Origin: DATBVX01 sp963724625
GTDB lineage: Bacteria > Pseudomonadota > Gammaproteobacteria > Steroidobacterales > Steroidobacteraceae
Direction: 5' to 3'
Length of the DNA stretch: 64,000 nt
Assembly (NCBI GenBank): GCA_963724625.1
Contig: CAVRVO010000004.1
Location: forward strand, 186,001 to 250,000
Numbering within the stretch: position 1 is the stretch's first letter; every line of letters starts with the position of its first letter. A model generated the notes under the pieces. The model was not told where the DNA came from, did not search any database, and saw only the letters and a program-made list of their open reading frames with translations. The position numbers and the translations under genes were made by a program. Shown one piece after another: positions 53,547-62,356 of this stretch.

Positions 53547-55324
53547 GAACGGTCCTCATCGATGGCGTGCGGAATGAGAATAGTGGATTTCTGCATGTCC
53601 CAGGCCGCGGTAGGGCAGCGTTCGGCGCAGAGTCCACAGTGCACGCACAGGTCTTCGTCTTTCACCATCACGCGGCCGGTCTGGGGCAGCGCGCTCGAAA
53701 CGTAAAGCGGCTGTTGCAGGTTGCGCGCCGGCGCCTTGAGTCGCTCGCGTAGCTCAGCCTCCTCGCCATTCGCCGTGATGGTGAGGCAATCCACCGGGCA
53801 GATGTCGAGGCAGGCGTCGCACTCGATGCACAACTTCGCCTCGAACACCGTCTGCACGTCGCAGTTCAGACAACGCTGCACTTCGTCCGCAGCCTGCTCG
53901 GGAGTGAAGCCGAGCTCGACCTCGATATTGAGCTTCTTGAAGCGCTCCTTGAGGCTCACGTGCGGCATCAGCCGCCGCTCCGCGGGGTTGTAGTCGTTGG
54001 CGTACGACCACTCGTGCATTCCCATCTTGCGGCTCTGCAGGTTGACACCATTCGGCAGGCGGTCGGTCAGTGATTCGCTCTGGCAATGCTTGTGAATCGA
54101 GATCGCGGCCTGGTGCCCGTGCTCAACCGCCCAGATGATGTTCTTGGGTCCGAACGCTGCATCGCCGCCGAAAAACACTCCAGGCCGCGTCGACTGGAAG
54201 GTCACCTTGTCGACCACCGGCACATCCCACTTGTCGAACTCGATACCGAGGTCGCGCTCCACCCAGGGAAAGGCGTTTTCCTGGCCGATCGCCAGGATTA
54301 CATCGTCGCAGGGGAAGAACTCCTCACCGAGGACGCGCTCCGCCTTGATGCGCCCGCCATCGAGGTCGTATTCCATCTTCTCGAACGTCATGCCGACGAG
54401 TTTGCCGTCCTTGATCACGAACGCCTTGGGCGAATGATTGATGACGATCTCGACGTTTTCCTCCTCGGCATCCTCGAGTTCCCAGTCGGACGCCTTGAAG
54501 AAGCCGCGCGGCTTGCGTGCCATGACCTTGACGCTCTTCGCGCCGAGACGCAGCGAGGTGCGACAGCAGTCCATCGCCGTGTTACCGACGCCGATGATGA
54601 GCACGCGCTCGCCGATCGATTCGATGTGACCAAAGGCGACCGATTCCAGCCAGGTGATGCCGATGTGGATGCGATCGGTATCGTGACGGCCCGGCAGCAC
54701 GAGCTCTTTTCCTTTCGGCGCGCCTGAACCCACGAATACCGCGTCGAACTCGCCCGAGGCGAGGAGCGCCTGCAGGCTGTCGATGCGCTGGCCGAGCCTG
54801 AGATCCACGCCCATGCCGAGAATCTGGCCGATCTCATCGTCGAGCACTTCGGCCGGCAACCGGAAGGACGGAATATTGGTGCGCATCAAGCCGCCCGGCT
54901 TGCCGAAGGCTTCAAAGATCGTGACCTCGTAGCCGAGCGGCAGCAGGTCGTTCGCCACCGTGAGCGAGGCACAACCGGCGCCGATACAGGCGATGCGCTT
55001 GCCGTTCTTCAGCTTTGGAATCTTCGGCAGCCGGTCGCTGATGTCATCGCGCAGATCCGCGGCGACCCGCTTCAACCTGCAGATCGCGACCGGTTTCTTC
55101 TCCACACGGCCGCGCCGGCAGGCAGGTTCACAGGGCCGATCGCAGACCCGCCCCAGGATCGCCGGGAACACGTTCGATTCGCGATTCACCATGTAGGCGT
55201 CGCTGAATTGGCCCTGCGCGATGAGGCGGATGTATTCGGGCACGTCGGTGTGCGCGGGACAGGCCCACTGGCAATCGACGACGCGGTGAAAGTAATCCGG
55301 ATGCTTCGTATCCGTAGGATTCAT
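53516..55324 (-). CDS. FAD/Fe-S oxidoreductase (GltD-like) fused to a ferredoxin domain
   Basis: The 602-residue protein starts at ATG 55324. The N-terminus has Cys clusters CQWACPAHTDVPEYI and CDRPCEPACRRG for iron-sulfur centres, as in glutamate synthase small subunits. FAD binding is IACIGAGCASLTVANDLLP, with GCASL where most have GPAGL. NADPH binding is VLIIGVGNTAMDCCRTSL. The C-terminal part carries two ferredoxin motifs, CIECDACLDICPVDC and CVHCGLCAERCP. It probably links the KorAB reduced ferredoxin pool to NAD(P)H. It is first in the operon and has an unusual stem-loop in its leader. Confidence 0.85.
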   Translation of the reverse strand: MNPTDTKHPDYFHRVVDCQWACPAHTDVPEYIRLIAQGQFSDAYMVNRESNVFPAILGRVCDRPCEPACRRGRVEKKPVAICRLKRVAADLRDDISDRLPKIPKLKNGKRIACIGAGCASLTVANDLLPLGYEVTIFEAFGKPGGLMRTNIPSFRLPAEVLDDEIGQILGMGVDLRLGQRIDSLQALLASGEFDAVFVGSGAPKGKELVLPGRHDTDRIHIGITWLESVAFGHIESIGERVLIIGVGNTAMDCCRTSLRLGAKSVKVMARKPRGFFKASDWELEDAEEENVEIVINHSPKAFVIKDGKLVGMTFEKMEYDLDGGRIKAERVLGEEFFPCDDVILAIGQENAFPWVERDLGIEFDKWDVPVVDKVTFQSTRPGVFFGGDAAFGPKNIIWAVEHGHQAAISIHKHCQSESLTDRLPNGVNLQSRKMGMHEWSYANDYNPAERRLMPHVSLKERFKKLNIEVELGFTPEQAADEVQRCLNCDVQTVFEAKLCIECDACLDICPVDCLTITANGEEAELRERLKAPARNLQQPLYVSSALPQTGRVMVKDEDLCVHCGLCAERCPTAAWDMQKSTILIPHAIDEDRSCPTEQRQSA

Positions 55325-55352
55325 TCGTTTGTCGGGGGTGAGTGTGATGAGG

Positions 55353-55380
55353 GGGACGGACTTCTCGATCCGTCCCCCGC
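55353..55380 (-). terminator. Strong hairpin between ybaK-like gene and the oxidoreductase operon
   Basis: Ten-base perfect arms (55353-55362 and 55371-55380, GGGGGACGGA and its complement) flank an 8-base loop. On the minus strand it lies about 75 bases after the deacylase gene and 29 bases before the flavoprotein ATG. No T tract follows, so it may be a terminator helped by Rho, or a leader structure. A smaller ACCGGC/GCCGGT stem (55419-55440) lies just before it. Confidence 0.5.
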
Positions 55381-55455
55381 GAGGTTCAATCGTGGGTGGC
55401 CTGCGACCCCTGGATTTGACCGGCGGGCTGCGAGCCGGTTTCACCTGCAGTTTCT

Positions 55456-55929
55456 TCAGCTGTAGTGGCGGCTGAAGCGCAGGAACTGCGCACCATCCAT
55501 GAGCCGCTCGAAACTTTTCTCGGTGACATGTACCAGCTCTTCATGGTCTCCCGCTTCGAGATAGATGTCGCTTTGATCGCGGAGCGAGGCCTCCACGACC
55601 GTCGGTATTCCGTATTCTGCGCCAAGCGCAGGAACCGCGCCGCGCTCGCAATCCGCAAACAGGCGCCTGAGATCCTCTTCAGTCGCGAGCCCGAGCTTGC
55701 GATGCAGGGTCGAGTTCAGCACCTCGGTGAGGATGCGATGCGTCGCAGGCAGCACCGCCAGCACGAAGCCCTGCTCATCTTTGAGCACCACGGCCTTGGC
55801 GATACAGTCACCCGTGACGTGCGCAGCCTCGGCAACCCGCGAGCTCGACGCCGCATGCGGATGCCGCAGGATCTCGTGGTCGATCTCCTTCATCTTCAGG
55901 GCCTGGTGAACGGTCGGCGCAATGCTCAT
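55456..55929 (-). CDS. YbaK/ProX-type aminoacyl-tRNA deacylase
   Basis: The 157-residue product from ATG 55929 (AGGGGG upstream) matches the YbaK/INS domain: HEILRHPHAASSSRVAEAAHV, GDCIAKAVVLKDEQGFVLAVLP with the catalytic-site Lys, LATEEDLRRLFADCERGAVPAL with the substrate loop, and GDHEELVHVTEKSFERL. These enzymes hydrolyse wrongly charged tRNAs, such as Ala-tRNAPro or Cys-tRNAPro. The exact specificity is not clear. The in-frame extension to 56013 lacks similarity and is omitted. Confidence 0.85.
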   Translation of the reverse strand: MSIAPTVHQALKMKEIDHEILRHPHAASSSRVAEAAHVTGDCIAKAVVLKDEQGFVLAVLPATHRILTEVLNSTLHRKLGLATEEDLRRLFADCERGAVPALGAEYGIPTVVEASLRDQSDIYLEAGDHEELVHVTEKSFERLMDGAQFLRFSRHYS

Positions 55930-56110
55930 GGTCGCCCCCTTTCCCTGCAGTTGAACGGAAGGCGCAAGTATAGGCACCGCGCCGACGAAGTCACGGCCGC
56001 GGGAATCCCGCACAGCGGGTGAGGCTCTCTTGCTGCAGTGCAGCGGGACCGGGCCTGCCTCTATTTAGAGGCTGCCAAGCGCCCACCACGGATGGGCAAT
56101 AATCCGGCTC

Positions 56111-56488
56111 ATGTCCGATCCCCAGCCGACCGAGATCAAGCTCAGGCGCAAGTCACGCGTGCTGGAGGTGCATTTCGATGATGGGCGGCGCTTTGAGCTG
56201 CCATTCGAGTACCTGCGCGTCTATTCGCCGTCCGCCGAGGTGAAAGGTCACGGCCCCGGACAGGAAGTACTGCAGTTCGCGAAGGAAAACGTCCAGGTCA
56301 CCAGAGTCGAGCCCACCGGGCAGTACGCGGTGCGGCTGATCTTCGACGACGGCCACGATACCGGCCTGTATTCCTGGAAGTACCTGTACGAACTGGGTCG
56401 CGACTTCGGGGCGAAGTGGCAACACTACCTGGCGCGGCTCGCGCAGTACGGCTACGAGCGCAAGCCTGCCGGACCAGTACAATCCTAG
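56111..56488 (+). CDS. DUF971 protein (gamma-butyrobetaine hydroxylase N-terminal-like)
   Basis: The 125-residue protein has the DUF971 pattern: LRRKSRVLEVHFDDGRRFEL, PFEYLRVYSPSAEVKGHG, VQVTRVEPTGQYAVRLIFDD and HDTGLYSWKYLYELGRDF. The fold is that of the N-terminal domain of gamma-butyrobetaine hydroxylase; stand-alone members may handle iron-sulfur clusters or metals, but this is not settled. It sits 2 bases before ubiE. In many Gammaproteobacteria the same gene follows hslU, which here is 56 kb away. Confidence 0.88.
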   Translation: MSDPQPTEIKLRRKSRVLEVHFDDGRRFELPFEYLRVYSPSAEVKGHGPGQEVLQFAKENVQVTRVEPTGQYAVRLIFDDGHDTGLYSWKYLYELGRDFGAKWQHYLARLAQYGYERKPAGPVQS

Positions 56489-56490
56489 CG

Positions 56491-57261
56491 ATGGGCTCGA
56501 CTGACAACCAGGATTCCGCCGGGCGCAAAGCGGACTTCGGATTCGAACAGGTCGCATGGGATGAAAAGGCGCGCCGTGTGCGCGGCGTGTTCGACTCCGT
56601 CGCCGGCAAATATGACCTGATGAACGACCTGATGTCGGGCGGAATGCACCGGCTCTGGAAGCAGTTCGCGTTGTCGCTGACCGGCCTCAGGCAGGGCCAG
56701 CGGGCCCTGGACGTTGCCGGAGGCACCGGCGATCTCACGATCGGGCTCGCGCGCCAGGTCGGGCGCGGTGGTCTTATCGTGCTCTCGGATATCAATGCCG
56801 CCATGCTCGCACGCGGTCGCGAGCGACTCCTGGATGCCGGCATCGCCAGCAACGTTTCGTTCTGCATCGCGGACGCCGAACGATTGCCGCTGGCCGATCA
56901 GAGCTTCGACTGCGTGACGATCGCGTTCGGCCTGCGCAACGTCACGGACAAACCCGCTGCGCTCGCCTCCATGCGGCGTGTGCTGCGCCCCGGCGGCCAG
57001 CTCGTGATCCTGGAGTTCTCGCACCCGAAGCTGCCCGGATTGAAGCCGCTCTATGACGCTTACTCGTTTCGTGTGCTGCCGTTCCTCGGCAAGCTGGTGA
57101 CGAGCGATGCGGACAGCTACCGCTACCTGGCGGAATCGATTCGCATGCACCCCGACCAGGAGGCGTTGCTCACGATGTTGCAGGATGCCGGCCTCGAAGG
57201 TTGCCGCTATCACAACCTGAGCGGCGGCATCGTGGCCGTCCACCGCGGCTATCGTTATTGA
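56491..57261 (+). CDS. ubiE: Demethylmenaquinone/ubiquinone methyltransferase
   Basis: The 256-residue product is UbiE. It has FGFEQVAWDEKARRVRGVFD, the UbiE signature YDLMNDLMSGGMHRLWK, SAM binding ALDVAGGTGDLT near 77-88, FCIADAERLPLAD, and the second signature VTIAFGLRNVTDK. It C-methylates the benzoquinol ring in ubiquinone (or menaquinone) synthesis. The start at 56491 gives the normal length; the open frame further up overlaps DUF971. It is followed by ubiJ and ubiB, the usual gammaproteobacterial order. Confidence 0.95.
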   Translation: MGSTDNQDSAGRKADFGFEQVAWDEKARRVRGVFDSVAGKYDLMNDLMSGGMHRLWKQFALSLTGLRQGQRALDVAGGTGDLTIGLARQVGRGGLIVLSDINAAMLARGRERLLDAGIASNVSFCIADAERLPLADQSFDCVTIAFGLRNVTDKPAALASMRRVLRPGGQLVILEFSHPKLPGLKPLYDAYSFRVLPFLGKLVTSDADSYRYLAESIRMHPDQEALLTMLQDAGLEGCRYHNLSGGIVAVHRGYRY

Positions 57262-57290
57262 AATCCGTTATTGAATTCGGCTACTGACGC

Positions 57291-57887
57291 ATGCTGCTGG
57301 ATCGGCTCGCAGGACTCCTGAACCGCAACGTCGCCATGTCGACGCAGGCCAAAGACCTGGCGCATCGGCTTGAAGGCCGCTCGTTGGCGGTGCATGTCGA
57401 AGGGCTGCCGTTGAAGGTGCTGGCGAGCATCGATTCGGGCCAGGTCACACTCAGTAGTGCAGTCGATGAGACGGCGGATGCCACCGTTTCGGGAACGCCC
57501 CTCAGCCTTCTTTCGCTGCTCGGCAGTGATGCTGGCGTGCGCCTGCGCAGCAGCCCGGTGACGATCAACGGCGATGCCGAAATCGCTGAAGGGTTCCAGG
57601 AGCTGCTGCGCGCCGCGCGCCCCGAGCTCGAGGAGGAGCTGTCGCGCCAAATCGGTGACGTCGCGGCTCACCAGGTCGGCAACCTCATACGTGGCGTCAG
57701 CGGGTGGGGACGCAATGCTGCGGCAACTTTCGCCGCCAACGTCGGCGAGTACCTGCAGGAAGAAGGCCGCGACCTCGTGACGCGAACCGAGATGGACGAA
57801 TTCCTGCGCGAAGTCGACGAGCAGCGCGAGGCCGCCGACCGTCTCGAGGCGCGCGTCGCGCGGCTCGCGAGGCCTGCAAAGCGATGA
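57291..57887 (+). CDS. ubiJ: UbiJ, SCP2-domain accessory factor of ubiquinone synthesis
   Basis: The 198-residue protein has an SCP2-like lipid-binding domain (about 15-110: LAHRLEGRSLAVHVEGLPL, DATVSGTPLSLLSLL, VTINGDAEIAEGFQELL) and a helical C-terminal part (EMDEFLREVDEQREAADRLE). UbiJ helps assemble the soluble Ubi complex by binding quinone intermediates. Sequence conservation in the family is low, so placement between ubiE and ubiB is the main support. Its stop overlaps the ubiB start (ATGA). Confidence 0.88.
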   Translation: MLLDRLAGLLNRNVAMSTQAKDLAHRLEGRSLAVHVEGLPLKVLASIDSGQVTLSSAVDETADATVSGTPLSLLSLLGSDAGVRLRSSPVTINGDAEIAEGFQELLRAARPELEEELSRQIGDVAAHQVGNLIRGVSGWGRNAAATFAANVGEYLQEEGRDLVTRTEMDEFLREVDEQREAADRLEARVARLARPAKR

Positions 57888-59527
57888 AGCTGCGAGTCGT
57901 CCTCCGGCTACTGCAGATCCAGCACGTCCTGGTTCGCCACGGCTTCGATGACTTCATCTCGGCCACGCACTTATACCGCCCGTTCCGGCTCGCGCTCTAT
58001 CTCGCGCCGTGGACGTGGTTCGCGCGCGACCGCGGCCTGCCGCGAGGCGCGCGGCTGCGCCTGGCACTCGAGGAGCTCGGGCCAATCTTCGTGAAGTTCG
58101 GCCAGGCTCTTTCCACTCGCCCGGACTTGCTGCCAGCCGACATCGCCACTGAGCTCGCCAAGCTGCAGGACCAGGTGCCACCGTTCCCCGGTGCGACAGC
58201 ACGCGCGCTCATCGCAACCGCGTACGGGCGCTCACCCGACGAGGTGTTCGAAACGTTCGACGAGAACGCGTTGGCTGCCGCATCGATCGCGCAGGTGCAT
58301 GCGGCCACTCTGCGCGGCGGAGCCAAGGTCGTCGTCAAGGTCCTGCGTCCAGGCATGGCCGAGGTGATCGGGCGCGATCTCGAGGTGTTGCACGCGCTCG
58401 CGGGTCTCGCCGAGCGCTACTGGACCGACGGCAGGCGCCTGCGGCCGGTCGAAGTCGTGCGTGAATACGAGAGGACCATTTTCGATGAACTCGATCTGAT
58501 GCGCGAGGCTGCGAACGCGGCCCAGCTCAAGCGCAATTTCGCCGGGTCGAACCAGCTCTACGTTCCGGAGGTGTACTGGGACTACTGCCGCGGCAACGTC
58601 ATCGTGATGGAGCGCATCTATGGCATTCCCATCAGTGATGTGGCCCGGCTGCGCAGCCTCAAGACCAACATCGCGCGGCTCGCCGAAAACGGCGTGGAGA
58701 TCTTCTTCACGCAGGTCTTCCGGCACAACTTTTTTCATGCCGACATGCACCCCGGCAACATCTTCGTGATTGCGGATGATCCGGAGCATCCGCGCTACGC
58801 GGCGGTGGATTTCGGCATCGTCGGTACGCTGAGCCCGCGCGACCAGTATTACCTCGCGGAAAATTTCCTGGCGTTCTTCGATCGCGACTATCACCGCGTC
58901 GCGAAGCTGCACGTCGATTCTGGCTGGGTGCCCGCCGAAACGCGCGTCGATGAGCTGGAATCCGCGGTCCGCACGGTCTGCGAGCCGATCTTCAACAAGC
59001 CGCTCAAGGACATCTCGTTCGGGCAGGTGCTGCTGCGACTGTTCGAGACCGCGCGTCGCTTCAACATGGAAATCCAACCACAGCTCATCCTGTTGCAGAA
59101 GACGCTGCTGAATATCGAAGGGCTTGGGCGACAGCTCTACCCGGAGCTGGACATCTGGAAGACCGCGCAACCTATCCTGCGCGAATGGATGCGCGAGCGC
59201 GTCAGCGGACGCGCGATCATGGAACGATTGCGCACGCAGCTTCCGGACCTTGCTGAGGCGGCCAAGACGTTGCCGCAAATCGTGCAAGGCATGATCCAGC
59301 AGGCCGCGGACGGGCGCCTGCGCCTCAGGGTGGAAACGCCGGGGCTGGAAGAGCTCAAGCGCACGGTGCGCGAGACCAATGCGCGCCGAGATGCGATCAC
59401 AGTAGCGGGCGTGCTGCTGCTCGGCGGCATCGTCTGGCTCGCAGTGGGACACAACCCGAGCTGGCCGGGCTGGGCCCTGTCCGTAGCTGGAACCCTTTGG
59501 CTCTACACCATCTGGCGACGCGACTGA
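57884..59527 (+). CDS. ubiB: UbiB, atypical kinase/ATPase of ubiquinone synthesis
   Basis: The 547-residue product from ATG 57884 is a UbiB/ABC1/ADCK protein. It has the family KxGQ motif in IFVKFGQALSTRPDLLP, the alanine-rich loop AAASIAQVHAATL, the kinase-like NFFHADMHPGNIF (catalytic loop) and AAVDFGIVGTLS (metal-binding DFG). Two membrane helices close the chain (ITVAGVLLLGGIVWLAVG and WPGWALSVAGTLWLY). It supports ubiquinone synthesis at the inner membrane, probably extracting precursors. The longer open frame overlaps ubiJ. Confidence 0.95.
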   Translation: MKLRVVLRLLQIQHVLVRHGFDDFISATHLYRPFRLALYLAPWTWFARDRGLPRGARLRLALEELGPIFVKFGQALSTRPDLLPADIATELAKLQDQVPPFPGATARALIATAYGRSPDEVFETFDENALAAASIAQVHAATLRGGAKVVVKVLRPGMAEVIGRDLEVLHALAGLAERYWTDGRRLRPVEVVREYERTIFDELDLMREAANAAQLKRNFAGSNQLYVPEVYWDYCRGNVIVMERIYGIPISDVARLRSLKTNIARLAENGVEIFFTQVFRHNFFHADMHPGNIFVIADDPEHPRYAAVDFGIVGTLSPRDQYYLAENFLAFFDRDYHRVAKLHVDSGWVPAETRVDELESAVRTVCEPIFNKPLKDISFGQVLLRLFETARRFNMEIQPQLILLQKTLLNIEGLGRQLYPELDIWKTAQPILREWMRERVSGRAIMERLRTQLPDLAEAAKTLPQIVQGMIQQAADGRLRLRVETPGLEELKRTVRETNARRDAITVAGVLLLGGIVWLAVGHNPSWPGWALSVAGTLWLYTIWRRD

Positions 59528-59538
59528 CAGGTGTACTG

Positions 59539-60624
59539 ATGGAAGCGCAATCCGCCGACGCCGCAGCCTCTGGGTCCGAAGCGCCTCCCGACAGCAACAC
59601 GACAGTCGAACAGTTCCGGTTTACGGGTTCGGGTAGCGAATATTTCCGCATCTGGATCGTGAATCTGCTGCTCAGCGTGGTCACGCTCGGAATCTATTCC
59701 GCGTGGGCCAAAGTGCGCCGCATGCGCTATTTCTATGGCAACACGCATCTCGCCGGCGATGTCTTCGAGTATCACGGGCAGCCACGCCAGATTCTCAAAG
59801 GGCGCCTGATCGCCTTCGGCATGTTCCTGGTCTACTTCATCGTGTCGGCGGTTTCAGAATTGGCAGGTGTGTTCCTGGCGCTCCTGTTCTTCTTTTTCGT
59901 GCCGTGGCTCGCGGTCAAGGCACTGACTTTTCGCGCACGGATGAGCTCCTATCGCAATATCCGCTTCACCTTCGAGCAGGATCACAACGGCGCTGCGAAG
60001 GTCTTCATCGGCTTCGCCATGCTCGTCGGCATCACATTGGGACTGTTCTATCCGTACTTTGCGTACGCCCGCTACCGGTTTGCCATCAACAACACGAGTT
60101 ACGGCACGGCGCGGCTCAACCTGTTCGCGGGGCCGCGCGTCTTCTACTGGATCTATTTTCGGGCAGCGCTGCTCTACATTGCTGCGATCGCAATCGGGGT
60201 TGCCCTGTTTCGCGCCTGGAGCGGCTACGGCATCGATGTGCTCAGCGATCCGAAGAAATTCAGCTCCAGCGTGCCGAAGCTGGTGATCGTCTTTCTGCCG
60301 CTGTTGCTCCTCGTCGGGGCGTTCCTCAACAAGTGCCTGCAGAATGCCACGCTCGGCAACGTGACGATTCATCGGCATCGGCTGCTCAGCGGCATGCAGA
60401 CCGGACGGCTGTTCTGGCTCTACCTCAGCAATACGGTGCTAATTGTTGCGACCCTCGGGCTCTTCATCCCCTGGGCGCACGTGCGTATGGCGCAGTATCG
60501 CTTCGAGCGGCTCGCGCTCGAGGTCCGTGGCAGTCTCGATGAGTTCATCGCCGGCGAATCACAGGCGGCGGCAGCAACGGGCGAGGAAATCAGCGACATG
60601 TTCGACGTCGACCTGGGGTTATGA
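59539..60624 (+). CDS. YjgN-like (DUF898) membrane protein
   Basis: The 361-residue protein from ATG 59539 matches the YjgN/DUF898 family: FRFTGSGSEYFRIWIVNLLLS near 23-43, VVTLGIYSAWAKVRRMRYFY, then NTHLAGDVFEYHGQPRQIL. A second copy of the same pattern appears near the end (TGRLFWLYLSNTVLIVATLG and FIPWAHVRMAQYRFERL). About six membrane helices lie between. The function is unknown. The M48 protease gene overlaps it by ATGA, and the pair is often found together. Confidence 0.85.
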   Translation: MEAQSADAAASGSEAPPDSNTTVEQFRFTGSGSEYFRIWIVNLLLSVVTLGIYSAWAKVRRMRYFYGNTHLAGDVFEYHGQPRQILKGRLIAFGMFLVYFIVSAVSELAGVFLALLFFFFVPWLAVKALTFRARMSSYRNIRFTFEQDHNGAAKVFIGFAMLVGITLGLFYPYFAYARYRFAINNTSYGTARLNLFAGPRVFYWIYFRAALLYIAAIAIGVALFRAWSGYGIDVLSDPKKFSSSVPKLVIVFLPLLLLVGAFLNKCLQNATLGNVTIHRHRLLSGMQTGRLFWLYLSNTVLIVATLGLFIPWAHVRMAQYRFERLALEVRGSLDEFIAGESQAAAATGEEISDMFDVDLGL

Positions 60625-61628
60625 CGGGCCTCCAGGGCCAGTACTTCGATGGCAAGAGCTCGGTCCGGCACCCGGTCGAGCTGCAGATCGGATGGGACGG
60701 CAGAGTGCGCCTTACGGGTCCCGATGAGGTGCGCGAATACCGGCTCAGCGAGACCGAAGTCTCCGAGCGCATCGGCCACACTCCTCGCACGTTGCGCTTC
60801 CCGGATGGGTCGGCGTGCCAGGTACTCGACAATGACGCGATCGACGCTGCTCTCGAAGCACTCGATGCCACCAGCGTCCAGCACGACGTGCATCGGCTGG
60901 AAAACCGGTGGAGTCATGCCGTCGTGGCGCTGGTCGCGCTGGTCGCCATCGTGTGGGCTGGAATCCAGTACGGAATACCGGCCGCGGCCCGCCACGTAGC
61001 AGCGATTTTTCCGCCGCGAGCCGATGCGCTCATCGGTACGCAGGCGCTGGAACTGCTCGATCGCGGGTACCTTTCTCCCTCGAAGCTCCCGCCCGAACGC
61101 CAGCAGCAGTTGCGGGAAGAGTTCGCGGCGATGACGCGCGATCTGGACGATGCACACGAATATCGCCTCGAGTTCCGGCAGGGCGGCGAACTGGGCGCGA
61201 ACGCGTTCGCGTTGCCATCGGGAATCGTGGTGATGACTGACGAACTGGTCGAGCTCGCGCAGGCCGATCAGGAGCTGCAGGTGGTCCTCGCTCACGAGAT
61301 CGGGCATGTGGTTCATCGGCACAGCCTGCGAATGCTGCTGCAGAATTCCGCCACCTCGTTGCTGATGATTGGATTGACGGGAGATGTCAGCTCCGCTTCG
61401 GTCCTGGTCGCCGGAGTGCCAACGGCGCTCGTGCAGGCCAAACATTCACGGCAATTCGAGGCCGAGGCAGATGACTACGCCTATAGGTGGATGGATCGCA
61501 ATGGCATTTCCCACCGCTACTTCAGCGCGATACTCGGGCGTCTGGATAAGAAGTACAGCGGAGCCGATGCCGGCTCGTTGAGCTGGCTGTCCTCGCACCC
61601 GCGCACAGCCGAGCGGGTCCGGGACTAG
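60621..61628 (+). CDS. M48-family membrane metallopeptidase
   Basis: The 335-residue protein has a small N-terminal beta-domain (VELQIGWDGRVRLTGPDEV), a membrane helix near 95-115 (VVALVALVAIVWAGIQYGI) and a catalytic domain. There HEIGHVVHRHS (His225, Glu226, His229) gives the zinc site and EAEADDYAYRWM near 280 the third ligand. It faces the periplasm. M48 proteases such as LoiP and BepA handle outer-membrane proteins. Coupling to the YjgN-like gene suggests a shared role. It overlaps the convergent gene at 61625 by four bases. Confidence 0.9.
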   Translation: MTGLQGQYFDGKSSVRHPVELQIGWDGRVRLTGPDEVREYRLSETEVSERIGHTPRTLRFPDGSACQVLDNDAIDAALEALDATSVQHDVHRLENRWSHAVVALVALVAIVWAGIQYGIPAAARHVAAIFPPRADALIGTQALELLDRGYLSPSKLPPERQQQLREEFAAMTRDLDDAHEYRLEFRQGGELGANAFALPSGIVVMTDELVELAQADQELQVVLAHEIGHVVHRHSLRMLLQNSATSLLMIGLTGDVSSASVLVAGVPTALVQAKHSRQFEAEADDYAYRWMDRNGISHRYFSAILGRLDKKYSGADAGSLSWLSSHPRTAERVRD

Positions 61629-62350
61629 GGCTGAAGGCGTGTCAACGGGATCTGCTCCTTGAGCTCGATCCACGTGGCGAGCGCGCGGGCGCAGGGCTCG
61701 CCATCATCGTCATAGACCGCCGTCGCGACCTGGTGCTTGCGCCCTTCGCTGCCTACGCGCCAGCCGAGCACGACGCACGACTCAGATGCGTGCACACGTC
61801 GATCGACCTTGGCCGCGATCTCGCCGAGCAGCATCACGCGATAGTCGTCGCGTGCCGCGAAGTACCCGGGGCAGTCGAGCACGGCCCACATGAACTCAGT
61901 GCACACCTTGCCGTCGGCGGCGCACAGCGACTCGTCCGGAATCCATGGCGCCGCGACGATGCCACTGTCACCCCAAGCACCGGGAAAGATGCGTAACCCA
62001 TCGCCACGCGCGCGCTGTGGACCGCACACGAAGCAGGTCGGAAACGCGTGCTGCTTGAAGCCCGGATAGGAGCGCGATGCATTGAGCGCCGCGACATAGG
62101 AAGGGGCGGCTGGCACCTCCAGCTGCAGCATGTGTGGCTCGGCCTCCGCAATCAGTTCGCCGTCGCGCTTTACGGCCAGCCGGCCGTCCTCACCACGATG
62201 GACGATGAGCGGTGCGTTGAGTGGTGGGGGCTTTCGCAGCCGCACGCGCAGCGGCACCTGCGATTGCCCGGCAATCATGCCGCACGTATAGCCTCCGTTA
62301 CCCGAGTCAGGCGGCCCGCAGAAGCGCGCGCCGATGGTGATGATTTCCAC
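61625..62350 (-). CDS. Hotdog-fold thioesterase-like protein
   Basis: The 241-residue product looks like a double-hotdog protein. It has FCGPPDSGNGGYTCGMIAG at the N-terminus, LQLEVPAAPSYVAALNAS, a CFVCGPQRARGDGLRIFPG stretch that is common in this group, and VCTEFMWAVLDCPGYFAA near 150. Conserved Asp and Glu residues could serve a thioesterase site, but no activity is shown. It converges with the M48 gene and precedes DUF2007 by 6 bases on the transcript. Confidence 0.65.
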   Translation of the reverse strand: MEIITIGARFCGPPDSGNGGYTCGMIAGQSQVPLRVRLRKPPPLNAPLIVHRGEDGRLAVKRDGELIAEAEPHMLQLEVPAAPSYVAALNASRSYPGFKQHAFPTCFVCGPQRARGDGLRIFPGAWGDSGIVAAPWIPDESLCAADGKVCTEFMWAVLDCPGYFAARDDYRVMLLGEIAAKVDRRVHASESCVVLGWRVGSEGRKHQVATAVYDDDGEPCARALATWIELKEQIPLTRLQP

Positions 62351-62356
62351 TTGCGC

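Noticed and set aside
57704..57883. Upstream extension of ubiB
   Set aside because: It overlaps ubiJ out of frame and is Arg-rich without similarity. ATG 57884 gives normal UbiB length.
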